Origin: Fagopyrum homotropicum
Lineage: Eukaryota > Streptophyta > Magnoliopsida > Caryophyllales > Polygonaceae
Assembly (NCBI GenBank): GCA_033239125.1
Contig: BSWB01000005.1
Coordinates: forward strand, 21,195,447 to 21,259,446
Length of the DNA: 64,000 nucleotides
Direction: 5' to 3'
In this document: in pieces, positions 53,989 through 64,000 of the stretch
How positions within the stretch are numbered: the stretch's first letter is position 1
Layout of the letters: every line of letters starts with the position of its first letter
The notes under the pieces: generated by a model
Database searches by the model: none
What the model was told of the DNA's origin: nothing
The model's input: only the letters and a program-made list of their open reading frames with translations
Made by a program: the position numbers and the translations under genes

Positions 53989-54105
53989 CTAGGTCTAGAT
54001 TGAGTCCATTTTGTGATTGTTTATAGTGTAGGTCTTTCTTGTTGCTTTTGATCTCTCTTTGGTGTATGTCTTTGCTTTTCAGGACATCTCCCACTCTCTA
54101 GGTGT

Positions 54106-55890
54106 ATGCGAAGATCTCGTGGTAAGGATTTAGCTCCATTCGATCCCGAACAGGAGAAAACCCTTCGATCTAGATCCAAGAGTATTAAAAAGGGAAAAGA
54201 GATGGCCGGAAGAGACCTCCAAGCTGAATTGGATGAAGCCTTAGAGCAAATAAGGCTAAGAGATGAGCTCTTGGAGGAAGAAAGGAGACTTGCCAATGAG
54301 AGGCAAGAGGCAACTAGCAGGGAGATTGATGAGATTAGGCAAGCCCTTGTTCAAGGAGAGCTTAATCGCCGACAACCTCCACCTCCTCCACCACAACCGC
54401 AGCCGGAGGTTAATGATAGGGTTGTGCCCATTGCCATTGAAGAGCCACAAACCCTAGGGAGACGTATGGATCCGGCACAAAGAGCACACCGTCCGGGTGT
54501 GAACTTAGGAGATCCCGCAGCCCACAACTATGAGCTCCGCCCTCAAGTTCTACAAATGATCCGGCATAATCAATTTGGAGGGATGGAAGGAGAGTCTCCT
54601 CATCAACACTTGATGAACTATGAGATCTTGATGGAGACTCTTAGACCGCCAAGATTGGAGAGCAACAACCATAAGCTTAGGGCTTTTTCCTTCTCTCTTA
54701 AGGATAAAGCCTTGGCTTGGTATCAATCTATTCCACAAGGGCGAGTTGGTACTTGGGAGGAAGTGACAACCGAGTTTTTGACTAAGTTCTTCCCACCTTC
54801 CAAGACTACCGAATTAAGAGGGAAGATCAATGCCTTCGTGATGAAGGATAGAGAGAGCTTGTTCAAGTCTTGGGAGAGGTTCAAAGATCTTCTCCTTGAT
54901 TGTCCACACCATGGCATACCGAAAATTGAGCTATTGGAGATCTACTTCAAAGGACTTGATAAAGATAGCCAATTCAAGCTCTAATCTCTTTCCGATGGGA
55001 CTTTTATGGAGAAGCATGTAGATGAAGCGTGGGAGTTTGTGGAGAAGCAAGCCCTAGTGATTGAGAAATACTCCCATAGGAAGAGTGAAGGGAGAAAGGC
55101 GGGAGCTTATGAGGTGAGTGAAGTCACCATGAGCAATTTCAAACTTGACGCCATCAACAATGAGTTGAAGTCCTTGAGGGAGTTGTGTGCTACAACTTTG
55201 AAGAACCAAGCAACTCCTCAAGTGCTTCCACAAGCCAACTTGTCTTCCAAGGAGGAGGATGTGAATTATATGGGAAGGAGCAACTTCAACAATTACCAAG
55301 GCCCAAGGAGTTTCAACAACAACCGGCAATTCAACAATTACCGGCCCAACCACAACCATCCCGGATTTTCTTACTCTAACCCGGATGGAGCCTTGAACCC
55401 TTCCTCCTCCACAAGTACAACTCCACCACCAAGAGCTTCACAAGAACCTCCACCCGGATTTACTCAACCTCCAAAGGATAGAACCGAAATAATGTTTGAG
55501 CAATTGCTTGGAAGGTTGAGTGGTCTTGAGAGCACCGTGACTTCAATCTCTAAAGCTCAAAAAGTTTTGGAAGCACAAGTGTTCCAAAAGGCGGGTGAAA
55601 CCCATAGAGACCCGGGAAAGCTTCCCGGAAGAACCGAAGACAACCCAAGAGGCCAAGTGTTGGCTATTACAACGAGGAGTGGGTTGAGTATGAAAGATCC
55701 TTTGCCCAAGGACAATGCTATGGGAAAGCAAGTAGTGGTAGAAGAGGGAAAGTTGCAAGAAGATGGAGGCAAGAGCAAGGATGTAGAGCCAACCTATGTG
55801 GCACCGCCTCCATACAAGCCACACTACCGTTCCCACAGTCAAGAGCAAGAGCTCGTTTGGACAATCACTTTGGTAAGTTCCTTGAACTAA
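54106..55890 (+). pseudogene. gag, F3-1 (one stop, one frameshift)
   Basis: ATG at 54106 (MRRSRGKDLAPFDPEQEK). Charged helical N-terminus, Pro run (PPPPPPQPQP, about 54376-54410), RMDPAQRAHRPGVNLGDPAAHNYELRPQV, Gag core (LTKFFPPSKTTELRGK, SWERFKDLLLDCPHHG). Then a single TAA at 54982 (probably CAA to TAA), same-frame continuation 54985-55820 with an Asn-rich tract (NNYQGPRSFNNNRQFNNY), MAITTRSG-like AITTRSG, and a one-base deletion near 55822 (KPPLPFPQ). The deletion moves the rest to the protease frame. It is the least damaged gag in the window and has no CCHC. Confidence 0.92.
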
Positions 55891-56681
55891 TGTCCAAATT
55901 ACATATTAACATTCCGTTTATGGATGCCATTTTAGGAATGCCAGCATATGGCAAGTTTTTGAAAGAAATACTCTCCAACAAAAGGAAGTTGGAGGAGTAT
56001 GGGGAGATAAGAATGACCAAGAGGTCCTCGGAATTGATCCAAACAATGAAGGAGGAGATGCCTCCCAAGCTAAGAGATACGGGCTCTTTTTTTGTCCCAA
56101 TTGGAGTGGGAGATGTGAAGTACGAGGCCCTTTGTGATCTTGGAGCGAGTGTAAGCATCATACCGCTTGCACTTTGCAACAAGGTTGCGCTAGGAGAGCC
56201 GAAACCGGTCAAGATGACCCTCTACATGGCGGACCACTCTATCACTCATCCAGTTGGGATCTTAGAAGACATCCCGGTGCAACTAGGAGGATTCTATGTG
56301 CCAATTGATTTTGTAGTCTTGGACATTCCGGCGGACTATCCGGTTCCTATCATCTTGGGAAGGCCTTTCCTAGACACCTCCGGATGTCTAGTGGATTGCA
56401 AGAATGGAACTCTCTCCTTCAACATTGGAGAGGAGAACATCAAATTCAAATTGTCCACAATGATGAAAGGGCCGACCCTTGATGAGGATGTCTTCAAATT
56501 AGTCGAGCAAGAAGAATCTAGGGAAGTTGTGAGCTCGATCTTGATTAAGGATCCCTTGGAGAAGGTTCTTACCTTAAGTATGATGGAGGAAGGTGTTGAG
56601 GAGGCTTGCAATGAAGAGATCAAGGCCTTGGAAGCATTGGAAGAGCAAGAGTTGGATTTGAAAGCCACGAAGAAGTGTTGA
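55840..56681 (+). pseudogene. Aspartic protease, F3-1
   Basis: Open from about 55840 to TGA at 56679: LDNHFGKFLELMSKLHINIPFMDAI, GMPAYGKFLKEIL, MPPKLRDTGSFFVPIGVGD, catalytic CDLGASVSIIPLALC, flap-like region, ILGRPFLDTSGC. In the normal polyprotein it is in frame with gag. Here an upstream deletion puts it out of frame, and pol begins 7 bp before its stop in the -1 frame. Whether the protease-pol overlap is a programmed shift or another lesion cannot be told; F1-1 and F2-2 have protease and linker in one frame, which favours a lesion. Confidence 0.88.
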
Positions 56682-59600
56682 ACAGCTGCAAGTTCCACGG
56701 TCGAGATTTATGTTCCACGGCCGTCAAACTTTATGAACAACTCCGGGAAGCAAGCTTAGCAAGAACCACGGCCGTGGAAGTTGAGCAAACCGTGGTTCCA
56801 GCCGTGGTTTCCCCTGGACCAGTCCTTGATGATGGTCAAGCTTTTAGGAGCCATGAGGAGTCTTCACTTGCTTTGGATTCATCTCATCCAACCTTGTTTG
56901 GGTCGTCTACACTCGACAAAGGTCCTCCTAAACTTGAACTCAAACCCCTCCCTTCTCATTTAAAGTATGCTTTCCTTGGTGTTGATTCTACATATCCGGT
57001 AATTGTGAATGCATGCTTGAGTGATGATGAACTTGCTAAGTTGTTGCATGAACTAAGATTGCATAGGAAAGCCATTGGCTATACTATTGATGATTTGGTT
57101 GGCATTAAGCCTTCTTTATGCATGCATAAGATAATGATGGAAGAAAACCACAAACCCTCTATTGAACATCAAAGGAGATTGAATCCTATAATGAAAGAGG
57201 TAGTCAAAAAGGAAATCATTAAGTTGCTAGATGCGGGAATTATCTACCCTATCTTGGATAGTAAGTGGGTTAGTCCCGTTCATGTAGTTCCTAAGAAGGG
57301 TGGGATGACCGTAGTAACTAATGAGAACAATGAACTAATCCCGACTAGGACGGTTACAAGATGGAGGATGTGCATTGATTATAGGAAATTGAACATGGCC
57401 TCTAGGAAAGATCACTTCCCTCTCCCCTTCATTGACCAAATTCTAGAAAGGTTAGCTCAACACTCTCATTTTTGCTATCTAGATGGCTATAGTGGGTTCT
57501 TCCAAATCCCTATCTACCCCGACGACCAAGAGAAAATAACCTTTACGTGTCCATGGGGTACTTTTGCATATAGGAGAATGCCATTTGGGTTGTGTAATGC
57601 ACCCGCCACCTTCCAAAGGTGTATGATGGCTATCTTTTCGGAATACATAGAAAATATCATGGAAGTGTTTATGGATGATTTCTCTGTTTATGGTTCTTCC
57701 TTCGATAATTGCTTGGCTAACTTGTCATTAGTATTGCAAAGATGTGAGGAGACAAATCTTGTCTTGAATTGGGAAAAATGTCACTTCATGGTAAGTGAAG
57801 GCATCGTGTTAGGACATTTGGTGTCTAACCGTGGCATTGAGGTTGATAGGGCCAAAATTGAAACGATAGAGAAATTGCCACCACCTACCTCGGTGAAAGG
57901 GGTAAGGAGTTTCTTAGGGCATGCCGGTTTTTACCGGAGGTTTATTCAAGATTTCTCTAAAATTTCCAAGCCTCTCACTAACCTACTAATGAAGGATGTT
58001 GATTTTGTCTTTTCCAAAGATTGTCTTGAAGCTTTTTGTAGGTTGAAGAACGCCTTGATCTCCGCACCTATCATGCAACCTCCGGATTGGAGTTTACCAT
58101 TTGAGATCATGTGTGATGTAAGCGATGTAGCCGTTGGGGCTGTTTTGGGGCAAAGGAAAGATGGGCGCACTCATGCCATTTATTATGCTAGCAAGACGCT
58201 AGATGATGCCCAACTCAATTATGCTACCACCGAGAAGGAGTTGCTAGCGGTGGTGTATGCATTTGAGATGTTCCGCTCATACCTTGTTGGAGCGAAGGTC
58301 ATAGTTTATACGGATCATGCTGCGATCCGTTATCTTCTTACAAAGAAGGATGCCAAACCAAGGTTAATTCGGTGGATCCTTCTTCTTCAAGAGTTTGATT
58401 TGGAAATACGGGATAAGAAGGGATCCGAGAACTCCGTGGCGGATCACCTTAGTAGATTGCCTCCATTAGAGCTTGAAAGAGATGACATCCCAATTGATGA
58501 CTCATTCCGAGATGAGCAATTGCAAATGGTGGAGGAATGCTTGTTCCAAGTATCTAGAGGAAGTGAGTCATGGTATGCCGACATTGTGAACTACTTGGTG
58601 TGTGAGGAAGTGCCTCCCGGATTGACATATGCACAAAGGAAAAAGTTCTTCAACGATGTGAGACACTACTATTGGAGTGAACCACTTCTATTCAAGAGAG
58701 GGCCGGATGGAATGTTTAGAAGATGCATACCGGAAGATGAAGTAGAGAGTGTGATCCGGCATTGTCACTCCTTACCATGTGGAGGCCATGCTAGCTCACA
58801 CAAGACGTGTGCAAAGGTATTGCAATCCGGTTTTTATTGGCCTAACTTGTTTAAAGATGTGCAAGGTTTTGTAGCGGCATGTGATGCTTGCCAAAGGACG
58901 GGCAACATCTCAAGGAGGAATGAAATGCCCTTGAACAACATCCAAGAAGTCGAAATATTTGATGTGTGGGGTGTGGACTTCATGGGACCGTTCCCTTCTT
59001 CATGTGGCAATCTTTTCATCCTATTGGCGGTGGACTATGTGTCAAGATGGGTGGAAGCAATCGCCTCTCCTACAAATGATGCCAAGGTGGTGGTGCGGTT
59101 CTTCAACCGGGTGATCTTCCCTAGGTTTGGAACACCAAGGGTGATCATTAGTGATGGAGGAAAGCACTTCACGAATAGGAACTTTGGAGCGCTTTTGGCT
59201 AAGTATGGGGTGACTCATAAGGTGGCGACACCTTACCATCCCCAAACTAGTGGCCAAGTGGAGATCTCCAACCGGGAAATCAAGGCCATTCTTGAGAAGA
59301 CGGTCTCTAGGACGAGAAAAGATTGGGCTATGAGGCTCAATGATGCCTTATGGGCATATAGAACCGCCTTCAAGACACCGATTGGCACCACTCTTTACAA
59401 GTTGGTCTATGGCAAGTCTTGCCACCTTCCGGTAGAGATGGAGCATAGAGCTTATTGGGCCATTAAGTGGCTAAATTTTGACCTCAAAGAGGCGGGGGAG
59501 AAGAGGTTGCTTGATATAAACGCCCTTGAGGAGATCCGGTTGGAAGCTTATGAGAATGCCCGGATCTACAAGGAGAGAACCAAAAGATGGCATGACAAGA

Positions 59601-59845
59601 GGATCATCCCCAAGGAGTTGAGTGAAGGAGATCTTGTCCTTCTCTTCAACTCAAGGCTAAGGCTCTTTCCCGGAAAGCTCAAATCAAGATGGACCAGGCC
59701 ATATGTGGTGAAGAAGATCTTTCCCCATGGAGCCATTGAGATAGGAGGGGAACATTGTGGGAACTTTAAGGTGAATGGGCACCGGTTGAAGAAGTATATC
59801 CCGGGAGCTCCGGTGGAGATAATTGCCCCACTTCACCTTGAGTAG
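56675..59845 (+). CDS. pol: pol: RT-RNase H-integrase, F3-1, intact (1056 aa)
   Basis: Continuous frame; the ATG at 56675 is only the first Met of the open frame, since pol is normally part of a polyprotein. The linker (residues ~1-95) is partly encoded by CCACGGCCGTGG sites. RT: LKPLPSHLKYAFLG, WVSPVHVVPKKGG, motif A YLDGYSGF (~270), FAYRRMPFGLCNAP, motif C FMDDF (~333). RNase H: CDVSDVAVGAVLG (~480), TEKELLAVVYAFE, VYTDH, SVADHLSRL. Integrase: zinc domain CHSLPCGGH...CDACQRTG (~695-745), catalytic D in WGVDFMG (~767), D in ISDGGKHF (~826), E in GQVEISNREIK (~862); GPY/F-type module SRWTRPYVVKKIF (~1006). No chromodomain. All catalytic residues are present, so it could act if translated. Confidence 0.93.
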   Translation: MLNSCKFHGRDLCSTAVKLYEQLREASLARTTAVEVEQTVVPAVVSPGPVLDDGQAFRSHEESSLALDSSHPTLFGSSTLDKGPPKLELKPLPSHLKYAFLGVDSTYPVIVNACLSDDELAKLLHELRLHRKAIGYTIDDLVGIKPSLCMHKIMMEENHKPSIEHQRRLNPIMKEVVKKEIIKLLDAGIIYPILDSKWVSPVHVVPKKGGMTVVTNENNELIPTRTVTRWRMCIDYRKLNMASRKDHFPLPFIDQILERLAQHSHFCYLDGYSGFFQIPIYPDDQEKITFTCPWGTFAYRRMPFGLCNAPATFQRCMMAIFSEYIENIMEVFMDDFSVYGSSFDNCLANLSLVLQRCEETNLVLNWEKCHFMVSEGIVLGHLVSNRGIEVDRAKIETIEKLPPPTSVKGVRSFLGHAGFYRRFIQDFSKISKPLTNLLMKDVDFVFSKDCLEAFCRLKNALISAPIMQPPDWSLPFEIMCDVSDVAVGAVLGQRKDGRTHAIYYASKTLDDAQLNYATTEKELLAVVYAFEMFRSYLVGAKVIVYTDHAAIRYLLTKKDAKPRLIRWILLLQEFDLEIRDKKGSENSVADHLSRLPPLELERDDIPIDDSFRDEQLQMVEECLFQVSRGSESWYADIVNYLVCEEVPPGLTYAQRKKFFNDVRHYYWSEPLLFKRGPDGMFRRCIPEDEVESVIRHCHSLPCGGHASSHKTCAKVLQSGFYWPNLFKDVQGFVAACDACQRTGNISRRNEMPLNNIQEVEIFDVWGVDFMGPFPSSCGNLFILLAVDYVSRWVEAIASPTNDAKVVVRFFNRVIFPRFGTPRVIISDGGKHFTNRNFGALLAKYGVTHKVATPYHPQTSGQVEISNREIKAILEKTVSRTRKDWAMRLNDALWAYRTAFKTPIGTTLYKLVYGKSCHLPVEMEHRAYWAIKWLNFDLKEAGEKRLLDINALEEIRLEAYENARIYKERTKRWHDKRIIPKELSEGDLVLLFNSRLRLFPGKLKSRWTRPYVVKKIFPHGAIEIGGEHCGNFKVNGHRLKKYIPGAPVEIIAPLHLE

Positions 59846-61520
59846 ACGCCCCCGAGTTTGGTCAAGCTAATGACCTTAAAGAAGCGCTTGGTGGGAGGCA
59901 ACCCATTGGTAACGTTTTTCCTTTCTTGATTTGCTTTTGTTCTAGATTTTTCTATCTTTGTGTGTGTTTTGTCTACTTTGTGTGTGTGCTAGAACATTAG
60001 TGGCATTGGAAGCCTTGCTTGACATAGGAATGATGATGATGAACCCCTCACCAATTATGGATGGAGCGGACGCGGAACTTGGTCTGCTAGCGGTGCCTAG
60101 TGCGGGTCCCGAAGCTTTGATGGATGCTTAGAGCTCTCTACCATGGTTGATAGGATCATCAAACATCAATTCACTATTGAACAATCCCAAATACCATAGC
60201 AAACCATTTCTACATTGTGAGAACCTTCTTTCACTCTCTTTACTTGTATACCACATTGGGGACAATGTGTTTCTAAGTATGGGGTGGGGTTTGCATGATC
60301 CTTTGCATGATGAGCATCTAGGATAGTTTAAAATCTTCACATGTCTTGCATTGTACATACTTAAATCGAAAATACCATAAAAATCAGAAAATTTAAAAAA
60401 TTTTGTGTGCTTTCTAGGCTTGGATATGATCCTAATGATGAATCTTGTCTTGTGAATTGGCTATGGATGGCCTCATGTGTTAGGATTAATGAACGCATAT
60501 GTGGACTTGAAGTACTTCTCTTGAAATTCTATGAATGATTTGTGACCATGATGTTTGCCTAGAAAGGATTGAGTAGTGAAAATCGAAATTACATGATAGT
60601 TCTTGCATACCATCTAGGAATGAATGAGGGAATTCATCTTTCTCTACTTCTCATCTTAATCATGATTGCTTGAGCACCTCAATTGACATAAATTTGACCT
60701 CTTTTAACCCATCCAGGAATAGGAGCGTGCTAGTGTGTTGATGTGTGTGAAAAGCAAGTGTTAAGTGAAGTTGTTGATGAAAAGAATATCATGCATAAAA
60801 TGCTGAATTTGTTGTGAAAAGTGTAGCCAAAAATATAGGCTTGGGGACATTGGCTTAAATGACAAGTAACTCGGTACACTTCACATAATCGGGTGTTGGT
60901 GCCTTGCCAAAGTCAAATGAACCAATAGTCCTAACGAGCTTTGGTATGTGTGCCCGGTGTGGATGCACCTCGAAAACTAAGAAAAAGCCCGAGGACGGCT
61001 AATCACCAAGGTTTTGGCTTTTGTACACCAATGCCATTGTCTCAAAAATAAGTCAAAGAAAAGAAAGAAAAGATAGAGGAAAACATACACTTGAGGGAAG
61101 TTGATCGAGGACAAGATTGTGGAGTTAGTTCCGTTCCCGGATTAGCATCACATAACCTAGAAATCCCCACCCAATCACTACATTTCTTGGCCCTTTTATT
61201 TCACAAGACCTTATGACCTATTTGCATGTTTGTAAGACTTAGTGATTTAGATTGGATATACTCTTGATCTTCTTGACTTCTTCATCTTTACATTTCATGC
61301 ATACTTTTGAGTTAAGTACAATTGTCTTTCCATGTCTTCATTTGTTTGAATGCATGATTGCTTGTCCTTTGCCATGAAACATGACTATGAAGGTGATCCA
61401 ATAATAGAAGCACAAACCCAAAAGATTTTGCAATTTTTCTGCATACATAAATCATGTCATCTCTTAGTCTATAGTTGAGAATTTGCTCGGGGACGAGCAA
61501 ACCTTAAGTATGGGGAATTT
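59846..61520 (+). other. F3-1 3' non-coding region, ORF2 absent
   Basis: Post-pol block at 59866-59910 (GACCTTAAAGAAGCGCTTGG, TGGG-AGGCAA-CCCA). A short frame around 60000-60130 (MMMMNPSPIMDGAD) may be all that is left of ORF2. Hairpin CACATTG-GGGA-CAATGTG (60252-60269) then AAGTATGGGG (60275-60284); conserved structured block (60860-60980; hairpin CTCGGT...ATCGGG at 60870-60893); terminal hairpin TTTGCTCG-GGGA-CGAGCAAA (61482-61501) then AAGTATGGGG (61506-61515) next to the LTR. Confidence 0.82.
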
Positions 61521-62859
61521 TGATAACACGATTTATTGCTTAGTTTTAGGTAATCATTTAGATAGATTTCTCACTCATTCATGCATAGCTTAGCACTAGT
61601 TCACGATGCTTGCACTCAATTCACGTACTTTGTCGAGATAGACGTCTACACGGACTTGTGCGTTGCTTTGTAGGTATTTCGGGAGATTTAGGAGCTAAAA
61701 CGATACGTTTGAGGATCGTTCATCTAGATGACACACCCTCGGACTCATTAGGACACAAGCTAAAGGCTAAGGAGGACTCATGGAGCCTTGCCAACACAAG
61801 CCATGCACCAAATCACAGCTAAATGATCCAAAGCGAAGTTTCTGGAGCAAATCACGGTTCTCTGACACTCCACGGCCGTGGAATCACCCGTGGATTTTGC
61901 CAGATTCTTGTGACAGCTGTGCCACGACTCTCATGGCCAGCTCATGCAAAATTTGTTATAAAAGTGGTCCTTCATTGGCTGAGAAGAGCTTCTTGGAGCA
62001 GCTCTCCATTATCCATTATCCTCTAACAAAAATATTCTCTCAACAAAAAGTCTTTCTAGGAAGGAAAGTGTGAAAGAGGAAGAAGAAGAGCTCCATTGAA
62101 GAGGAGAAGAAGAACACACAACATTACCACACTTGATAGTTTTGTATTGAAGAATTCCGGATTCTATTTCTAAGAGTTGTATGAATCATTTGAACCTTCC
62201 TTTGGAAGGATTGTGAGTTACTCTAATTCTATTTTCAGCTTGGTTTTGTTTTAGTTCACTTGTTCATCTCTTTTCCTTCATCATCTTGCAAATGGATGTC
62301 ATGATTTTATGTTTGTTTGTTTCGATTTCTATTATGAACGTTGTAGGCTAAATAAATGTGGTTCTAGGGTAAGGAAAGGATGGTTATGGCTTGGGTTATG
62401 ATAGGACGGACATAGATTTATCTTTGGATGACTTGTGAGTATGAACGTAGCTGCTGTTAGAAATCACGGGTAGTTCTTTCCTAACCACGGTCGTGGTTTA
62501 GGTAGAACAAACCGTGATTTTCCCTGGTTCGATGGATCTTGTCCTAGATTGTTAGAATGTTGAAATCCTAAGTGTTTGTTGAGTTAAATCTATCCTAGGG
62601 TGACCTAGTGTTAGCAACTAAGTGTTAGGAGAGACTTACCCGGTAATCCTTACTCTTAGATTCCAAAGATAACAAACCTTAGGTAGTGGTGAGCCTCATA
62701 AGCCGCCATTGGATTAGGTGTGCTAGGATAGTTGTTAGGACTTCCCTTTCCAAGACTTACCCGGTAAGGATAGGTTAGACCCCTAGGTAACAATCCGGTT
62801 TGTGTAGAATTCCTATCCTTAGGTTCTTACCCGGTAAGGATAGGTTAGACCCCTAGGTA
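61521..62859 (+). repeat. F3-1 3' LTR, truncated and rearranged at its right end
   Basis: Matches the 5' LTR from TGATAACACG to AGGTTCTTA (62829). A 34-nt segment already present at 62756-62789 is then repeated at 62826-62859, after which F2-type LTR sequence begins. About 500 bp of R/U5 and the terminal CA are missing. Confidence 0.9.
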
Positions 62860-64000
62860 TAGAAAGGATCACGGGTAGATCTTGAGAATCACGGCCGTGG
62901 AAACCCTAGAACAGGCCGAGATTTAGGGTGTCGGGGATGTTTCTCACACTCTCAAGGTCCAATTTGTTTAATATCGATCTATCATCATCTAAGCCACAAC
63001 TATCAACCCTTCACCTTAGAATTGCTAAGGGGTTTTTAGCCAATAATCATCATTATGATATTAATATTCAAAATAAGAAGAATGAAGAATGAAAACCCTC
63101 GAATACTCGAATAAAACTCAAAACCAATCTCAAATCCAAAACACAAAATGGAATACTCAATAGATTCAGAATGTATAATACGAAACCTCACAATAATCTT
63201 AGGAAAGAACGAAGAACGGGATGTCAATCCGTCTTCAATATCAAAACCTAAGAAAGATCAAAACTTCCACCGCAAGCAATCTCCAATCTCCAATCACCAA
63301 CAATCCGGCGTTTCCGCAACTCTAGGCGACTTCCAATCAACCCTAAGCAAGAGTGCAAAAACAAGGATAAGCAGCCGTCCTCGAAATTCTCTTTTCCAAC
63401 CTTTTTATAAGGAGAGCAAGAGTTACCATCAAGGCCCAATACGTAAATGACGTGGCAAATAATGATACGTCAAAAGATTGTCTAAATCACGGTCTCATCA
63501 ACTTCCACGACCGTGGTTTAGAGCGTGGAAACAGATAACGGTGCCTCGTGACTTCCACGACCGTAATTTAGACCGTGTAACTTACTGGAGTGTTCCAAAC
63601 TCTCTTCCAAGTTCATAATGCCAAGTCCACGGCCGTGGTTTACGGCATGAACTTCAAATCCTCTTCTCCACGGCCGTAATTCAAGGCGTGGAATTGTATA
63701 ATGCTTGTTGTTGCCTTTGTCTCGTGTCATTCCGCATCCCAGCTCCTTCCTTAGCTTCTTTGATGTATCTCCTAATCCTCGAACATGATCGATTACTCCC
63801 TTTTCTCTCTCAAATGCTCCGATTCCAGCTCTTATTCACCTATAATCAACACAAAGCTAGTGTAGATCTCCATATTGATAAAATAGATGAACAAGATAAC
63901 ATTTGCTTCAAAACCTTATCCATGTACACAATAATGAGGGAAAAACAATCAAAATAAGTGCCTAGAATATCGTCATTTTTCATGCTAACAAAATACCCCA
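62860..64000 (-). mobile_element. F2b-1: F2-related element, 3' LTR fragment and polypurine end
   Basis: Minus-strand LTR from about 62866 to TGTTAGCATG (63990), followed by AAATACCCCA, the complement of a TGGGGTATTT polypurine end. It resembles the F2-1 LTR (CACGGGTAGATCTTGAGA, CAACTATCAACCCTTCACC) but is clearly diverged. It has a TATA box on the minus strand (63402-63410) and a CCACGRCCGTGG cluster (63480-63690). The U5 end is missing at the F3-1 junction; the internal region lies beyond the window. Confidence 0.88.

Larger units (their letters stand above)
52142..62859 (+). mobile_element. F3-1: Athila-type element with intact pol, 3' LTR truncated
   Basis: 5' LTR 52142-53964 (1823 bp), PBS, gag, protease, pol, a 1.7-kb 3' non-coding region, and a 3' LTR from 61521 broken at about 62829-62859. 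It lacks a recognisable ORF2. The two LTRs are very similar over the shared ~1.3 kb with scattered substitutions (TTTAGC/CTTAGC at about 52212/61591), suggesting the youngest resolved insertion here along with F1-3. The right target duplication and LTR end are lost in a rearranged junction with F2b-1. Confidence 0.93.

Noticed and set aside
56650..56700. Programmed -1 frameshift between protease and pol in F3-1
   Set aside because: No clear slippery heptamer is seen, and related elements here keep protease and the linker/pol in one frame, so an ordinary indel is simpler.
59846..61520. A host gene in the F3-1 3' region
   Set aside because: Only short frames occur; the stretch is explained by the conserved retrotransposon blocks and AT-rich filler.

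Overview
The window is plant nuclear DNA made entirely of nested Ty3/gypsy LTR retrotransposons of the Athila type; I find no host gene. The evidence is: LTRs of about 1.75-1.82 kb with TG...CA ends; primer-binding sites (PBS) complementary to the last 18 nt of plant tRNA-Asp(GUC); a gag-protease-RT-RNaseH-integrase order; and an extra reading frame (here 'ORF2') between integrase and the 3' LTR. Pericentromeric heterochromatin of an angiosperm is the natural setting. I cannot name the species.

Three families are present. Family F1 carries dispersed CACCTCGACCGAGGTG-like palindromes. Families F2 and F3 carry TTCCACGGCCGTGGAA-like palindromes. Layout: F1-1 (+) runs from before base 1 to 24699. 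Its 3' LTR is split by F2-1 (-; 10108-23324; target duplication GGGAC). F1-1 itself sits in F1-2 (-; 24700-43406). F1-2 is also split in gag by the 14-kb compound element F1-3 (+; 26199-40207; target duplication GAACT). F1-2 sits in the 3' end of F2-2 (-; 43407-52141), whose gag is split by F3-1 (+; 52142 to about 62859). The last kilobase is the 3' LTR of another F2-like element (F2b-1, -), fused to the broken F3-1 LTR. The deepest nest has four levels: F2-1 in F1-1 in F1-2 in F2-2.

Nearly every coding region is broken by nonsense codons (mostly C-to-T/G-to-A), frameshifts or deletions. Two long frames are intact: the F3-1 pol (1056 codons, all catalytic residues visible) and the F1-3 ORF2 (468 codons). 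No single element is complete, so any mobility would need proteins supplied in trans.

The most unusual object is in F1-3. At the second PBS (31993-32067) the 18-nt site continues without a break into the reverse complement of the whole tRNA-Asp(GUC), CCA end included, and is then joined to the middle of gag. This looks like a retro-copied primer tRNA fixed in the genome, inside an LTR-A-LTR-B-LTR compound whose outer LTRs match each other better than the middle one. Beyond coding sequence, all three families share unexplained non-coding structure: a GGGA-loop hairpin followed by AAGTATGGGG, present after ORF2 and again at the polypurine tract; a conserved hairpin-bearing block of about 115 nt in the 3' non-coding region; a hairpin just after the pol stop; and palindrome clusters upstream of both the LTR TATA box and an internal TATA box before ORF2.
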